A stretch of DNA of 64,000 bases from the NCBI RefSeq assembly GCF_004924335.1, contig NZ_CP024633.1, positions 1,984,001 through 2,048,000 of the forward strand. The letters run 5' to 3'. Shown piece after piece: positions 45,424-53,802 of this stretch. Position 1 is the stretch's first letter; every line of letters begins with the position of its first letter. The position numbers and the translations under genes are program-made. The notes beneath the pieces are model-generated. The model was not told the origin of the DNA, did not search any database, and saw only the letters and a program-made list of their open reading frames with translations. This DNA comes from Mycobacteroides salmoniphilum (GTDB lineage: Bacteria > Actinomycetota > Actinomycetes > Mycobacteriales > Mycobacteriaceae).

Positions 45424-46053
45424 ATGACTGCGGTGTTGGATGAAGGCGCGATACCCGATCCTGATGGCGCATCGGTGGCCGCCCGGCTGCTGGATGCGGC
45501 CGAAAGGATCTTGGCCGACAAAGGGATTCGTGCGACCACGATGACGGATGTAGCCGAGGAAGCGGGTGTTTCGCGGTCGTGGCTCTATCGCCACTTCCCG
45601 GATAAGCAGACCCTGGTGGGTGCGGCAATCATCCGATTGATCGAGATCAGCTGGGCGCAGTCTGCCGCCGAGCTTGCGACCGTTGAGGGCTTCGAGGCGC
45701 GGTTGGTGGCAGGGGTGAAGATTGGCCGACGCGCATACGACGATCCCGGCACCCTCCTCATGCGGATCCGGGTGCGCGAGCCCGAGGAGTTCATGGCCTG
45801 CGCCGGCGCGGGCGTGCAGGGTCTGGTGCCGGACCTTGCCGGCTTCTGGCGTCCGTATGTGGAGGCGGCCCGCGATGCCGGGGAGATCCACGCGCGCACC
45901 GATGTCGAAGAAGCCAGCGAATGGATCGCCCGCGTGATGATCAGCCTGGGAAGTGTCCCCGGAAACTGCATGGACCCTGACGATCCTGCCTCACTGCGTC
46001 GCCATTTCCGGCGGTACGTCCTACCGGCGCTTCGTGTAGCGCCCGTGAAATAG
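45424..46053 (+). CDS. TetR-family regulator of the FMO/amidohydrolase locus
   Basis: 209 residues from ATG 45424, immediately downstream of a good promoter; an upstream extension of 23 residues runs through the operator and is rejected. The HTH is AARLLDAAERILADKGIRATTMTDVAEEAGVSRSWLYRHFPDKQTLVGA. The variable C-terminal ligand domain gives no clue to the inducer. Divergent from the FMO operon and 22 bp upstream of the amidohydrolase. Confidence 0.88.
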   Translation: MTAVLDEGAIPDPDGASVAARLLDAAERILADKGIRATTMTDVAEEAGVSRSWLYRHFPDKQTLVGAAIIRLIEISWAQSAAELATVEGFEARLVAGVKIGRRAYDDPGTLLMRIRVREPEEFMACAGAGVQGLVPDLAGFWRPYVEAARDAGEIHARTDVEEASEWIARVMISLGSVPGNCMDPDDPASLRRHFRRYVLPALRVAPVK

Positions 46054-46075
46054 CTTTATTACAAGGAGATTCACC

Positions 46076-47878
46076 ATGGCTTCCGACGACGACGTCCAGT
46101 TCGACACGGTGATCAAGAACGGGCGGTGGTTCGATGGAACCGGCGCGGCGTCCGCTATCAGGAACATCGGCATCAAGGATGGTCACATTGCCGCGATCTC
46201 TGTCGGCGACCTTGATGAGACGAACTGCCCGCACATCATCGACGCCACCGGAAAATGGGTGCTTCCGGGATTGGTGGATGTCCACACGCATTATGACGTC
46301 GAGGTACTTGCCGCACCGGCGTTGTCGGAGTCGGTTCGTCACGGTGTGACGACAGTGCTGCTGGGCTCCTGCTCGCTGTCGGTGGTGCATGTCAATGGCA
46401 CCGACGCCGGGGACATCTTCGGCAGAGTGGAGGCGATACCGCGCGACCACGTCATCGGGGCGATGGATCAACACAAGACATGGACCAACGCGCGTGAGTA
46501 CATCAAGGCGCTGGAGTCGCTACCCATCGGGCCGAACATCGCTACGTTCCTGGGGCATTCGGATATGCGCGCGGCGGTGATGGGGCTGGACCGTGCCACC
46601 CGCAAGAACGAACGGCCTACGCCCAGTGAGCAGGCGCAGATGGACCGCTGGTTGACCGAGGCGCTTGATGCCGGTTTCGTGGGTATGTCGTCCCAGCAGC
46701 TCCTGTTCGACAAGCTCGACGGCGACGTGTGTCGTTCCCGGACGCTGCCGTCGACCTACGCCAAGCCGCGTGAGCTGCGGAAGCTGAAATCACAGCTTCG
46801 CCAAAGGAATCGGGCGCTGCAATCCGGGCCGGACATCGAGAATCCGCTGAATGTGTTGTCTCAAGCCGTCCAGTCCCTGGGTATCCTGCGTGAGCGGCTA
46901 TCGACATCGCTGCTCTCGGCCGCCGATATCAAGGCCAACCCGTACGCGATCCGGGCGATGGGGCCGCTGGCCCGCATTATCAACAAATTGGGCGGCAACT
47001 TCCGCTGGCAACATCTACCCGTGCCGTTCGAGGTCTACGCCGACGGTATCGATCTGGTGATCTTCGAGGAATTCGGTGCGGGGGCCGCGGCGCTGCATTT
47101 GCGCCACGAGGTCGAGCGCAATGAGCTGCTGCGCGACGAGAAATACCGGCGCCGTTTCCGTAAGGAGTATGACAGCAAGTTCGGTGTAAGGGTCTGGCAC
47201 AGAGACTTTTTCGACGCCGAGATTGTTGCCTGCCCCGATGCGTCGGTGGTCGGTAAGTCCTTCGGGCAGGTCGGCGTGGATCGCGGGGGGCTGCATCCTG
47301 TCGATGCGTTTCTTGATCTGGTGCTCGAACATGGCACGGCCATCCGCTGGCGGACCACGATTTCCAACCATCGCCCCGAGGTGCTCAAGCAGCTCGCGCA
47401 AGATCCCGGCATCCAGCTCGGCTTCTCCGATGCCGGTGCCCATCTGCGGAACATGGCCTTCTACAACTTCGGGCTCCGGCTGCTGCGGCACGTGCACGAG
47501 GCGCAACTGTCCGGGCACCCGTTCATGACCATCGAACAGGCTGTACATCGACTCACCGGTGAGCTTGCCGATTGGTACCAGATCGATGCCGGGCATCTCC
47601 GAATCGGCGACCGCGCAGATCTTTTCGTGGTCGACCCGGAGAAGCTCGATGGATCTCTGACCGAGTACGCAGAGCAAGCCGTGGCCGCCTACGGGGGATT
47701 GTCGCGGATGGTCAATCGCAACGACGCGACAGTCAGCACGGTACTGATTGGCGGTCGGACCGTTGTGGTTGACGGCCGGCCGGCCGACATTTTGGGCAAA
47801 CAGCGGACGGGCAGCTTCCTGCGGGCGGGGGAGAAGACGCGTTCGGCCGCCGCGGGGCAGGTGCCCGCCGCTAAATAG
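46076..47878 (+). CDS. Amidohydrolase-superfamily protein (N-acyl-D-amino-acid deacylase-like)
   Basis: 600 residues, with AAGGAGAT upstream of ATG 46076. The metal site VDVHTHYD, GVTTVLLGSCSLS, the late LGFSDAGAHLRNM and the C-terminal composite domain (ITHLRIGDRADLFVVDPEKL-like segment, then VLIGGRTVVVDGRPA) match the D-aminoacylase/dihydroorotase-like superfamily. It is longer than classical D-aminoacylases. Its TAG falls inside the large palindrome that precedes the ArsR gene. Cotranscribed with the TetR gene; it may work with the FMO operon on the same compound. Confidence 0.8.
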   Translation: MASDDDVQFDTVIKNGRWFDGTGAASAIRNIGIKDGHIAAISVGDLDETNCPHIIDATGKWVLPGLVDVHTHYDVEVLAAPALSESVRHGVTTVLLGSCSLSVVHVNGTDAGDIFGRVEAIPRDHVIGAMDQHKTWTNAREYIKALESLPIGPNIATFLGHSDMRAAVMGLDRATRKNERPTPSEQAQMDRWLTEALDAGFVGMSSQQLLFDKLDGDVCRSRTLPSTYAKPRELRKLKSQLRQRNRALQSGPDIENPLNVLSQAVQSLGILRERLSTSLLSAADIKANPYAIRAMGPLARIINKLGGNFRWQHLPVPFEVYADGIDLVIFEEFGAGAAALHLRHEVERNELLRDEKYRRRFRKEYDSKFGVRVWHRDFFDAEIVACPDASVVGKSFGQVGVDRGGLHPVDAFLDLVLEHGTAIRWRTTISNHRPEVLKQLAQDPGIQLGFSDAGAHLRNMAFYNFGLRLLRHVHEAQLSGHPFMTIEQAVHRLTGELADWYQIDAGHLRIGDRADLFVVDPEKLDGSLTEYAEQAVAAYGGLSRMVNRNDATVSTVLIGGRTVVVDGRPADILGKQRTGSFLRAGEKTRSAAAGQVPAAK

Positions 47879-47915
47879 TACATCTAGATCTGAATACAGA
47901 TCTAGATGTACTATT
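47874..47915. promoter_or_regulatory. Perfect 19-4-19 palindrome, operator of the first ArsR-CDF module
   Basis: The 19-base arm AATAGTACATCTAGATCTG and its exact complement flank a 4-base centre AATA. The right arm contains TACTAT (47909-47914), a -10 placed 8 bases before ArsR ATG 47923. The palindrome also covers the amidohydrolase stop codon. It can act as an ArsR operator over a leaderless promoter and, as RNA, as a terminator stem for the upstream gene. Confidence 0.75.
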
Positions 47916-47922
47916 GGGAACC

Positions 47923-48246
47923 ATGCAGACCCTGGTTCATCGTGACGCCCTGACGAGGTTCGGATCCGCGCTGTCGGACCCGACGCGCACGGCCATTCTG
48001 TTGAGCCTGCGATCGCGACCCGGATATCCCTCAGAGCTCGCCGATGAGGCTGGGGTATCGCGACAGATCATGTCGAATCACCTTGCGTGTCTTCGTGGTT
48101 GCGGGCTGGTCGCGGCTATTCCGGAGGGTCGGCGCACCCGTTATGAGCTCGCCGATGAGCGAATCGCTCATGCCCTGGACGACCTGGTGGACCTGGTGTT
48201 GACGGTGGATCCGTCGTGCTGCCCGGCTGACGAGGGCTGCTGCTGA
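47923..48246 (+). CDS. ArsR/SmtB-family metal sensor, Cys-rich C-terminus
   Basis: 107 residues from ATG 47923. Winged helix: RFGSALSDPTRTAILLSLRSRPGYPSELADEAGVSRQIMSNHLACLRGCGLVAAIPEGRRTRYELAD. The tail ends SCCPADEGCC, four cysteines fit for thiophilic metal binding in the manner of CmtR/CadC-type sensors. TTG 47914 in frame lies inside the palindrome and is rejected. The stop overlaps the CDF exporter start (TGATG), so sensor and pump are coupled. Confidence 0.9.
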   Translation: MQTLVHRDALTRFGSALSDPTRTAILLSLRSRPGYPSELADEAGVSRQIMSNHLACLRGCGLVAAIPEGRRTRYELADERIAHALDDLVDLVLTVDPSCCPADEGCC

Positions 48247-48914
48247 TGGTGCTCGCGCCGCAGCGGCGAGAGGTGCTCCATCGTCGGGTTCGTTTCTTCG
48301 TCGCCGCCACCATTACCTACAACGTCATTGAGGCCATCGTGGCGATCTCCGAGGGTGCACGGGTGTCCTCGACCGCGCTGATCGGGTTCGGCCTGGATTC
48401 GGTGATCGAGGTGTCATCGGCTGCGGCGGTGGCGTGGCAGTTCAGTGCCAAGGACCCGGAGGCCAGGGAGAAGGCCGCTCTCCGGGTGATCGCGTTCTCA
48501 TTCTTTGCGCTGGCCGCCTATGTGACGGTGGAGTCGATTCGGTCGTTGGCCGGGTTCGGCGAGGCGAGGCATTCGACAATGGGGATCGCCCTGGCCGCGG
48601 TGAGTCTGGTGGTCATGCCGGTGCTGTCCTGGGCGCAACGTCAAGCGGGCCGCGAGCTCGGCTCCGCATCTGCGGTGGCCGATTCCAAGCAGACGCTGCT
48701 GTGTACATATCTGTCGGCGGTCCTGCTTGTTGGGCTGCTCGTCAACACCCTGTTCGGGTGGTCGTGGGCTGATCCGATCGCGGCGTTGGCCATCGCAGCC
48801 ATCGCGGTGCGTGAGGGGCTGAACGCCTGGAAGGGCGAAACCTGCTGTGCACCAATCACCATCGCGGCGCCGGGGAGTGTCACCAACGACGAATGCGGCT
48901 GCTGCGAGCACTAA
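48246..48914 (+). CDS. Cation diffusion facilitator-type metal exporter, Cys-rich tail
   Basis: 222 residues, about five or six membrane segments. FFVAATITYNVIEAIVAISEG and STALIGFGLDSVIEVSSAAAVAW carry the first metal site Asp; SASAVADSKQTLLCTYLSAVLL carries the second Asp. It ends after the membrane part: the usual cytoplasmic domain of about 90 residues is missing and is replaced by a short Cys-rich tail (ETCCAP...DECGCCEH). It probably exports the metal sensed by the preceding ArsR protein. Confidence 0.85.
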   Translation: MVLAPQRREVLHRRVRFFVAATITYNVIEAIVAISEGARVSSTALIGFGLDSVIEVSSAAAVAWQFSAKDPEAREKAALRVIAFSFFALAAYVTVESIRSLAGFGEARHSTMGIALAAVSLVVMPVLSWAQRQAGRELGSASAVADSKQTLLCTYLSAVLLVGLLVNTLFGWSWADPIAALAIAAIAVREGLNAWKGETCCAPITIAAPGSVTNDECGCCEH

Positions 48915-48930
48915 CCTCGCGCATGGTCTA

Positions 48931-48952
48931 TTATCTGCGTATCAATGCAGAT
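48931..48952. promoter_or_regulatory. Palindromic operator of the second ArsR-CDF module
   Basis: TATCTGC and GCAGATA arms span 22 bp, overlapping TATTAT (48928-48933), a good -10. The sequence differs from the palindrome at 47874, so the two sensors probably recognise different DNA. Confidence 0.65.
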
Positions 48953-48974
48953 ATGCAGTAGAGGAGCGTTCGCC

Positions 48975-49346
48975 ATGGCGCAGGTAGACCGGTCGCCATT
49001 GGGTGACGAGCAGGTCGGGCTGGTCGTCGAAGTGTTTCGCATGCTCGCCGATGCCACCAGAGTTCGGGTGTTGTGGGCACTGACTGGCGGTGAATTGTCG
49101 GTCAACGAGCTGGCCGACCACGTCGGTAAGCCGGCGCCCTCGGTATCGCAGCATTTGGCCAAGCTGCGGATGGCCCGACTGGTGCGGACCCGGCGTGATG
49201 GCACCACCGTCTACTACAGCCTGGAGAACGAACATGTCGAGCAGCTGGTGACTGACGCCGTCTACAACGCCGAGCACGCGGGCCCGGGAATCCCGCCGCA
49301 TCACCGCTCTGAGGCAACGCTACGGACCGTGGAAACGATGAAATAG
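48975..49346 (+). CDS. ArsR/SmtB-family metal sensor (NmtR-like)
   Basis: 123 residues from ATG 48975, with GAGGAG eight bases upstream. Winged helix: RMLADATRVRVLWALTGGELSVNELADHVGKPAPSVSQHLAKLRMARLVRTRRDGTTVYYSL. The C-terminal helix has HVEQLVTDAVYNAEH, the alpha5 His/Asp/Glu metal site of NmtR/SmtB-type sensors, plus a PPHH tail; there are no cysteines. This points to Ni, Co or Zn rather than Cd/Pb. It lies 11 bp before the His-rich CDF exporter. Confidence 0.9.
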   Translation: MAQVDRSPLGDEQVGLVVEVFRMLADATRVRVLWALTGGELSVNELADHVGKPAPSVSQHLAKLRMARLVRTRRDGTTVYYSLENEHVEQLVTDAVYNAEHAGPGIPPHHRSEATLRTVETMK

Positions 49347-49357
49347 GTTGGTAGGAA

Positions 49358-50359
49358 ATGAGTCACACCCGCACTGAAGCCACTCATCACGATCACGATC
49401 ACGACCACGAGCATCACCACGGTGTCGGCCTGAGAGGAATTCTCGCGGAGATCGTGTCCCCGCACAGCCATGATGCCTCCGATAGCATCGATGACGCACT
49501 CAGTTCCAGTGCGGCGGGTACCCGGGCTGTCAAGATCAGCCTGGTCGCACTGCTGCTGACGGCTGCGTTTCAGGTGGTGATCGTGGTGGTGTCCGGCTCC
49601 GTGGCGCTCGCGGCCGATACCATCCACAACTTCTCCGATGCGCTCACCGCGATCCCGCTGTGGATAGCGTTTGGGCTGGGAACCCGCGCTGCGACAAGGC
49701 GATACACCTACGGGTTCGGGCGGGCCGAAGATCTGGCAGGCCTGTTCGTCGTATCGATGATCGCGTTATCGGCCGTGGTGGCGGGCTATGAGGCGGTGAT
49801 GCGTCTGATGCATCCAGTGCAGATCGGACAACTGGGGTGGGTGGCGGCCGCGGGTGTCATCGGCTTTATCGGCAACGAACTCGTCGCCCTCTACCGGATT
49901 CGGGTGGGTCGCCGGATCGGCTCGGCAGCACTTGTCGCCGATGGACTGCATGCACGCACGGACGGGTTCACCTCGCTGGCCGTGGTGCTAGGCGCTGCAG
50001 GAGTCGCCTTGGGATATCCCTTGGCAGACCCGATCATCGGGTTGGTGATTACCATCGCGATTCTCGCGGTGCTGCGTACCGCGGTCCGGGACGTGTTCCG
50101 GCGGTTGATGGACGGGGTGGACCCCGCGTTGGTGGATGCCGCGGAAACAGCCCTGGTGGCTCAGCCTGGTGTGCGGACGGTGCGCAGCGTGCGGTTGCGG
50201 TGGATCGGACATCGCCTCCATGCGGACGCCGAGCTCGACGTCGATCCGGATATCAGTCTGGCCGAAGCGCACCGCATCGCACATGTCGCCGAACACGAAC
50301 TGACCCACGCGGTGTCAAAGCTCGATAGCGCTCTTATTCACGCGTACCCGGGGCACTGA
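49358..50359 (+). CDS. CDF metal exporter with His-rich N-terminus (CzcD/DmeF-like)
   Basis: 333 residues. The N-terminal tail HHDHDHDHEHHHG binds divalent metals; six membrane segments follow, with HNFSDAL and HARTDGFTSL bearing the transport-site residues (His/Asp pairs). The C-terminal cytoplasmic metal-sensing domain is complete (VRLRWIGHRLHADAELDVDPDISLAEAHRIAHVAEHEL). A Zn/Co/Ni efflux pump under the ArsR gene 11 bp upstream. Its 3' end overlaps the convergent APC permease gene by 26 bp. Confidence 0.9.
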   Translation: MSHTRTEATHHDHDHDHEHHHGVGLRGILAEIVSPHSHDASDSIDDALSSSAAGTRAVKISLVALLLTAAFQVVIVVVSGSVALAADTIHNFSDALTAIPLWIAFGLGTRAATRRYTYGFGRAEDLAGLFVVSMIALSAVVAGYEAVMRLMHPVQIGQLGWVAAAGVIGFIGNELVALYRIRVGRRIGSAALVADGLHARTDGFTSLAVVLGAAGVALGYPLADPIIGLVITIAILAVLRTAVRDVFRRLMDGVDPALVDAAETALVAQPGVRTVRSVRLRWIGHRLHADAELDVDPDISLAEAHRIAHVAEHELTHAVSKLDSALIHAYPGH

Positions 50360-51593
50360 GCCGACGAGCGACGTAGATGAGGATGCCGACCGCCAGTACT
50401 GCCGTTCCGGTAAGGACCGATGACAGTGGCAGCGCGAGGGCAATCACCACGCACCCGATTAAGCCGAGTGCTGGAACGATCCTCGGTGGGCGGCCCTCAG
50501 CGGGGGAGAGCGTCCACGCCGACGCATTGGCCACCGCGTAGTACACCAGCACCGCGAAGGATGAGAATCCGATCGCGCCGCGCAGGTCTGCGGTCGCCGC
50601 CAGGACCGAAACCACAAGACCAACAAGGATTTCGGCGCGATACGGCACGCCGTACCTGGGATGCACAGCCGCCAGGGCATGAGGCAGATGGCGATCACGT
50701 GCCATCGCGAAGGTTGTACGTGACACCCCGAGGATGAGTGCCAGCAACGAGCCAGTCGCCGCGACGATGGCGCCAACCCTCACCACCGGCTCCATCCACC
50801 GCACGCCCGCGACGGTGACGGTATCCAGTAGCGGAGCGGCGGATGCCGCCAACCGCAATGGCCCCAGCGTCGTCAATGTCGCAACGGCGACCACGCTATA
50901 CACGACCAGTGTGATTGCCAACGCGATCGGGATGGCACGGGGAATGGTGCGTGCGGGGTCGCGTACCTCTTCGCCCAAGGTGGCGATGCGGGCATACCCG
51001 GCGAATGCGAAGAACAGCAGACCCGCGGCCTGTAGTACGCCAGTAATCGAGACGTCGGTGATGTCGAGAGTTGCGACGTCGATGCCGTCGGACCCGACCG
51101 CGGTGACCACAACCGCGGCCAGTACCGACAGCACGATCGCCACGATGACACGTGTCAACCATGCCGACTTTTGAACTCCCGCATAGTTAATCGCCGTCAG
51201 GGTGACCACTGCGCCCACCGCGACCGCGTGCGCGTGGGCGGGCCACGCATAGAAGCCCACCGTCAACGCCATGGCCGCGCACGACGCGGTTTTCCCGACC
51301 ACGAAGCCCCAACCCGCAAGATAGCCCCAGAACTCGCCGAGACGCATCCGGCCGTAGACATACGTGCCACCGGAGGCGGGATACACCGCGGCCAGCCGGG
51401 CCGAGGATGTCGCATTGCAGAAGGCGATCACCGCGGCGAGTGCCAAACCCAGCAGCAAGGCGGATCCGGCCGATTGCGCTGCGGGCGCCAAAGCCGCGAA
51501 GATTCCGGCGCCGAGCATCGAGCCCAACCCGATCATGACGGCATCAAATGTGCCCAGTTCCCGTCGAAGGGGGCCGGACGGGACCTCGCTCAT
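50334..51593 (-). CDS. APC-superfamily amino-acid/polyamine permease
   Basis: 419 residues from ATG 51593, in an ATGA overlap with the YnfA gene stop; the longer upstream frame is rejected. About 12 hydrophobic segments. The N-terminal [27 protein letters not shown] and the mid [28 protein letters not shown] are APC signatures, similar to mycobacterial Rv1999c-type permeases. The substrate is unknown. Translationally coupled to YnfA. Confidence 0.85.
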   Translation of the reverse strand: MSEVPSGPLRRELGTFDAVMIGLGSMLGAGIFAALAPAAQSAGSALLLGLALAAVIAFCNATSSARLAAVYPASGGTYVYGRMRLGEFWGYLAGWGFVVGKTASCAAMALTVGFYAWPAHAHAVAVGAVVTLTAINYAGVQKSAWLTRVIVAIVLSVLAAVVVTAVGSDGIDVATLDITDVSITGVLQAAGLLFFAFAGYARIATLGEEVRDPARTIPRAIPIALAITLVVYSVVAVATLTTLGPLRLAASAAPLLDTVTVAGVRWMEPVVRVGAIVAATGSLLALILGVSRTTFAMARDRHLPHALAAVHPRYGVPYRAEILVGLVVSVLAATADLRGAIGFSSFAVLVYYAVANASAWTLSPAEGRPPRIVPALGLIGCVVIALALPLSSVLTGTAVLAVGILIYVARRLSAPGTRE

Positions 51594-51925
51594 GCGTTCC
51601 GCGGCATGTACATGATGACCCCGACGCCGACCAGGCAGATGAGCGCGCCGGCTACGTCCCAGCGATCGGGGCCGAACCCGTCCATCGCCATCCCCCACAG
51701 CAGTGACCCGGCGACGAATACCCCACCGTAGGCCGCCAATATTCGACCGAAGTGGGCGTCTGGCTGCAGGGTCGCCACAAATCCGTAGGCGCCCAACGCG
51801 ATGACACCGAACCCCACCCACGCCCAGCCGCGGTGCTCGCGCACGCCCTGCCATACGAGCCAGGCGCCACCGATTTCCAAGACAGCGGCCGCAGCGAACA
51901 GGAGGATCGACTTTGCGACAAGCAT
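51590..51925 (-). CDS. YnfA/UPF0060 family small membrane protein
   Basis: 111 residues and four membrane helices: [67 protein letters not shown] and [19 protein letters not shown]. The [14 protein letters not shown] segment is the family signature. The fold resembles SMR-type multidrug transporters. Its stop overlaps the APC permease start. Confidence 0.92.
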   Translation of the reverse strand: MLVAKSILLFAAAAVLEIGGAWLVWQGVREHRGWAWVGFGVIALGAYGFVATLQPDAHFGRILAAYGGVFVAGSLLWGMAMDGFGPDRWDVAGALICLVGVGVIMYMPRNA

Positions 51926-52019
51926 GTGAGGAGCCTAATCGCCCCGATCGGACCCGGCGGGAGTGCGCGGATCGTAGGATCTCGACTCGTTGTACTTCGG
52001 GGGAAGGAAAGTTGTCGGG

Positions 52020-52463
52020 ATGTCATCAGCGTCGGTGGTTGTCGGTCTATGGGTAGCGCTTTCGGAGAGAAACTGGGCGGCCGTCACCGCGTTTCTTGAT
52101 GACGACTGCATCTATTTGGATATGCCGGTGGGACCCACCGCCGCGGCATGCGGACCGGAGAACATCGTCAAACGTCTGAAGATCGGGCTCGAACCACTGA
52201 AGGATTACGTGCACCATGACGGACTGATCGTCGCCAACGGCGAAGACGTGATGTACGAGCATTCCGAGACCTGGATCTGGAACACCGGGGAATCCGCGCT
52301 ACTGCGTTTCGCTTCCGTGCTGAAGGTGGTCGAGGGAAAGATCACGCTGTGGAAGGACTATTGGGACATGGGGGCATTGACGAACTTCGCTCCTGCGTCG
52401 TGGTTGGAAGACTTGGCGAACGCGGATATGAGCTGGGTTTACGACGCGACGGGACAGGTTTGA
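52020..52463 (+). CDS. Limonene-1,2-epoxide hydrolase-like protein (EphG-type)
   Basis: 147 residues from ATG 52020, with a GGAAGGAAAG tract upstream; TTG 51990 in frame is less likely. It has the LEH/NTF2-like fold: WAAVTAFLDDDCIYLDMPVGPTAACGP-type opening, GEDVMYEHSETWIWN and LKVVEGKITLWKDYWDMGALTNF, where the Arg and Asp residues of the catalytic Asp-Arg-Asp triad are expected. Size matches mycobacterial EphG. Monocistronic. Confidence 0.8.
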   Translation: MSSASVVVGLWVALSERNWAAVTAFLDDDCIYLDMPVGPTAAACGPENIVKRLKIGLEPLKDYVHHDGLIVANGEDVMYEHSETWIWNTGESALLRFASVLKVVEGKITLWKDYWDMGALTNFAPASWLEDLANADMSWVYDATGQV

Positions 52464-52466
52464 GGC

Positions 52467-52901
52467 TCAGCGCAGCTTCTCGCCGTATATGCGCCCGACC
52501 TTGAGGGCCATCAGCACGCGGCGGTCCGCCACCATGACCGCGCGGTACTCCTCCCAGTCGGGATGTTCACCGGCCGCACCGCGGTAGTAGTCGACGAGCG
52601 CTTCGACCTCGGGTCCGCGTGGGTCGGTACCCGGTCCGGTCAGGGATACGTCTCCCTCGGCCGTTGCCCAGGCCCATCCGTCCGAGCTGGTGACCTCCAG
52701 TGCTGCGCGGGGGTCGCGGCGAAGATTCACGGTCTTGGCACGGCCATCGGTCATCGAGACGTAGATGACGCCCTTGCCCCGGTCGTAGAACGGGGTGACG
52801 GGGGAGAGCTGCGGTAGTCCGTTGGACTTGATGGTCGCCAGTATGCCGATGCGGCTGTCGGCGATGAGCGCATGCGGATCGAACTGCTGGACAGCATTCA
52901 T
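52467..52901 (-). CDS. PPOX-class F420-dependent oxidoreductase
   Basis: 144 residues from ATG 52901; the frame is open much further, but that region overlaps the divergent MBL gene and has no homologous look. Split-barrel flavin/F420-binding features: IGILATIKSNGLPQLSPVTPFYDRGKGVIYVSMTDGRAKTVNLRRDPRAALEVTSSDGWAWATAEG. Common in mycobacteria (TIGR03618-like). The substrate is unknown. Divergent from the MBL-fold gene across 100 bp. Confidence 0.85.
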   Translation of the reverse strand: MNAVQQFDPHALIADSRIGILATIKSNGLPQLSPVTPFYDRGKGVIYVSMTDGRAKTVNLRRDPRAALEVTSSDGWAWATAEGDVSLTGPGTDPRGPEVEALVDYYRGAAGEHPDWEEYRAVMVADRRVLMALKVGRIYGEKLR

Positions 52902-53001
52902 ATCTGCACGAACCAGGCACATCGGACGGGTATTCCATGCGGTCGATGCGGACGTTACTGTGAGTGAAGGTTGGCTTCGGCAACGCGATACGAGGTGAGA
53001 T

Positions 53002-53787
53002 GTGAAGGTCCACCATCTTAATTGCGGCACAATGGCATTCGGGTTCGTGGACCACTGCCTGCTGGTGGAGACGCCGGGTTCGGGGCTGGTGCTCATCGAT
53101 ACCGGTTTCGGTCTTGACTGCGTCCGGAATCCACGATTACTCGGGTGGACGCGGCACGCCATCGGACCCGTTCTGCGGGAGGCTGAGACGGCGGTGCGAC
53201 AGATCGAGGCACTCGGATATGACCCGGGCGATGTGCGGCATATCCTGCTCACCCATCTGGACTACGACCATACGGGTGGCCTCGCGGATTTTCCGTCGGC
53301 AACCGTGCACGTGCACGGACCCGAACTTCGGGCCAGTCGGCAGCCAACCGTCGTCGATCGAATCCGTTATCGCACTGCACAATTGTGCGGCCACGGAGTC
53401 AATTGGCAGATCAACGAGCTCGATGGTGGCGAGCCATGGTTCGGCTTTGGGGCCGTCCGCGACCTCGATGGGCTACCGCCGGAGATCTTGGTGGTGCCGC
53501 TCTACGGCCATACCCGGGGCCACGTCGGCGTCGCCATCGACACTGGAACTGGCTGGCTGCTGCATGCCGGCGACGCCTACACGGAGCCGCACGCGCTCGG
53601 TACCGGCCCATTGACCACCGCGAGCAGGGCAATGCACATGATCACCGCCCATCCGAGTCACCCACGTGCTCAACTGCAGAACATGCGGCGTCTCACGGAG
53701 CTCGTCACCGATCATGCCGAGGAAGTCACGGTGTTCAGCAGCCACGACAGCGCCGCGTTCACGCGGCTTGCGTCAGCGGTTGTGTGA
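53002..53787 (+). CDS. MBL-fold metallohydrolase
   Basis: 261 residues from GTG 53002. The zinc motif reads THLDYDHTGGL (HxDxDH, as in lactonase-type members), with further ligands at PLYGHTRGHVGVAI, LLHAGDAYTEPHA and FSSHD near the end. N-terminal VETPGSGLVLIDTGFG is typical. The family includes N-acyl-homoserine lactonases and glyoxalase II-like hydrolases; the exact substrate is unknown. Confidence 0.85.
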   Translation: MKVHHLNCGTMAFGFVDHCLLVETPGSGLVLIDTGFGLDCVRNPRLLGWTRHAIGPVLREAETAVRQIEALGYDPGDVRHILLTHLDYDHTGGLADFPSATVHVHGPELRASRQPTVVDRIRYRTAQLCGHGVNWQINELDGGEPWFGFGAVRDLDGLPPEILVVPLYGHTRGHVGVAIDTGTGWLLHAGDAYTEPHALGTGPLTTASRAMHMITAHPSHPRAQLQNMRRLTELVTDHAEEVTVFSSHDSAAFTRLASAVV

Positions 53788-53802
53788 GGTGTCGATCCTG
53801 GT

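Noticed and set aside
51594..51854. N-terminal extension of the APC permease
   Set aside because: This region is out-of-frame YnfA coding sequence; ATG 51593 in the ATGA overlap gives the normal permease N-terminus.
52902..53252. N-terminal extension of the PPOX gene by 117 codons
   Set aside because: It runs antisense through the MBL-fold gene; the family-typical protein begins at ATG 52901.
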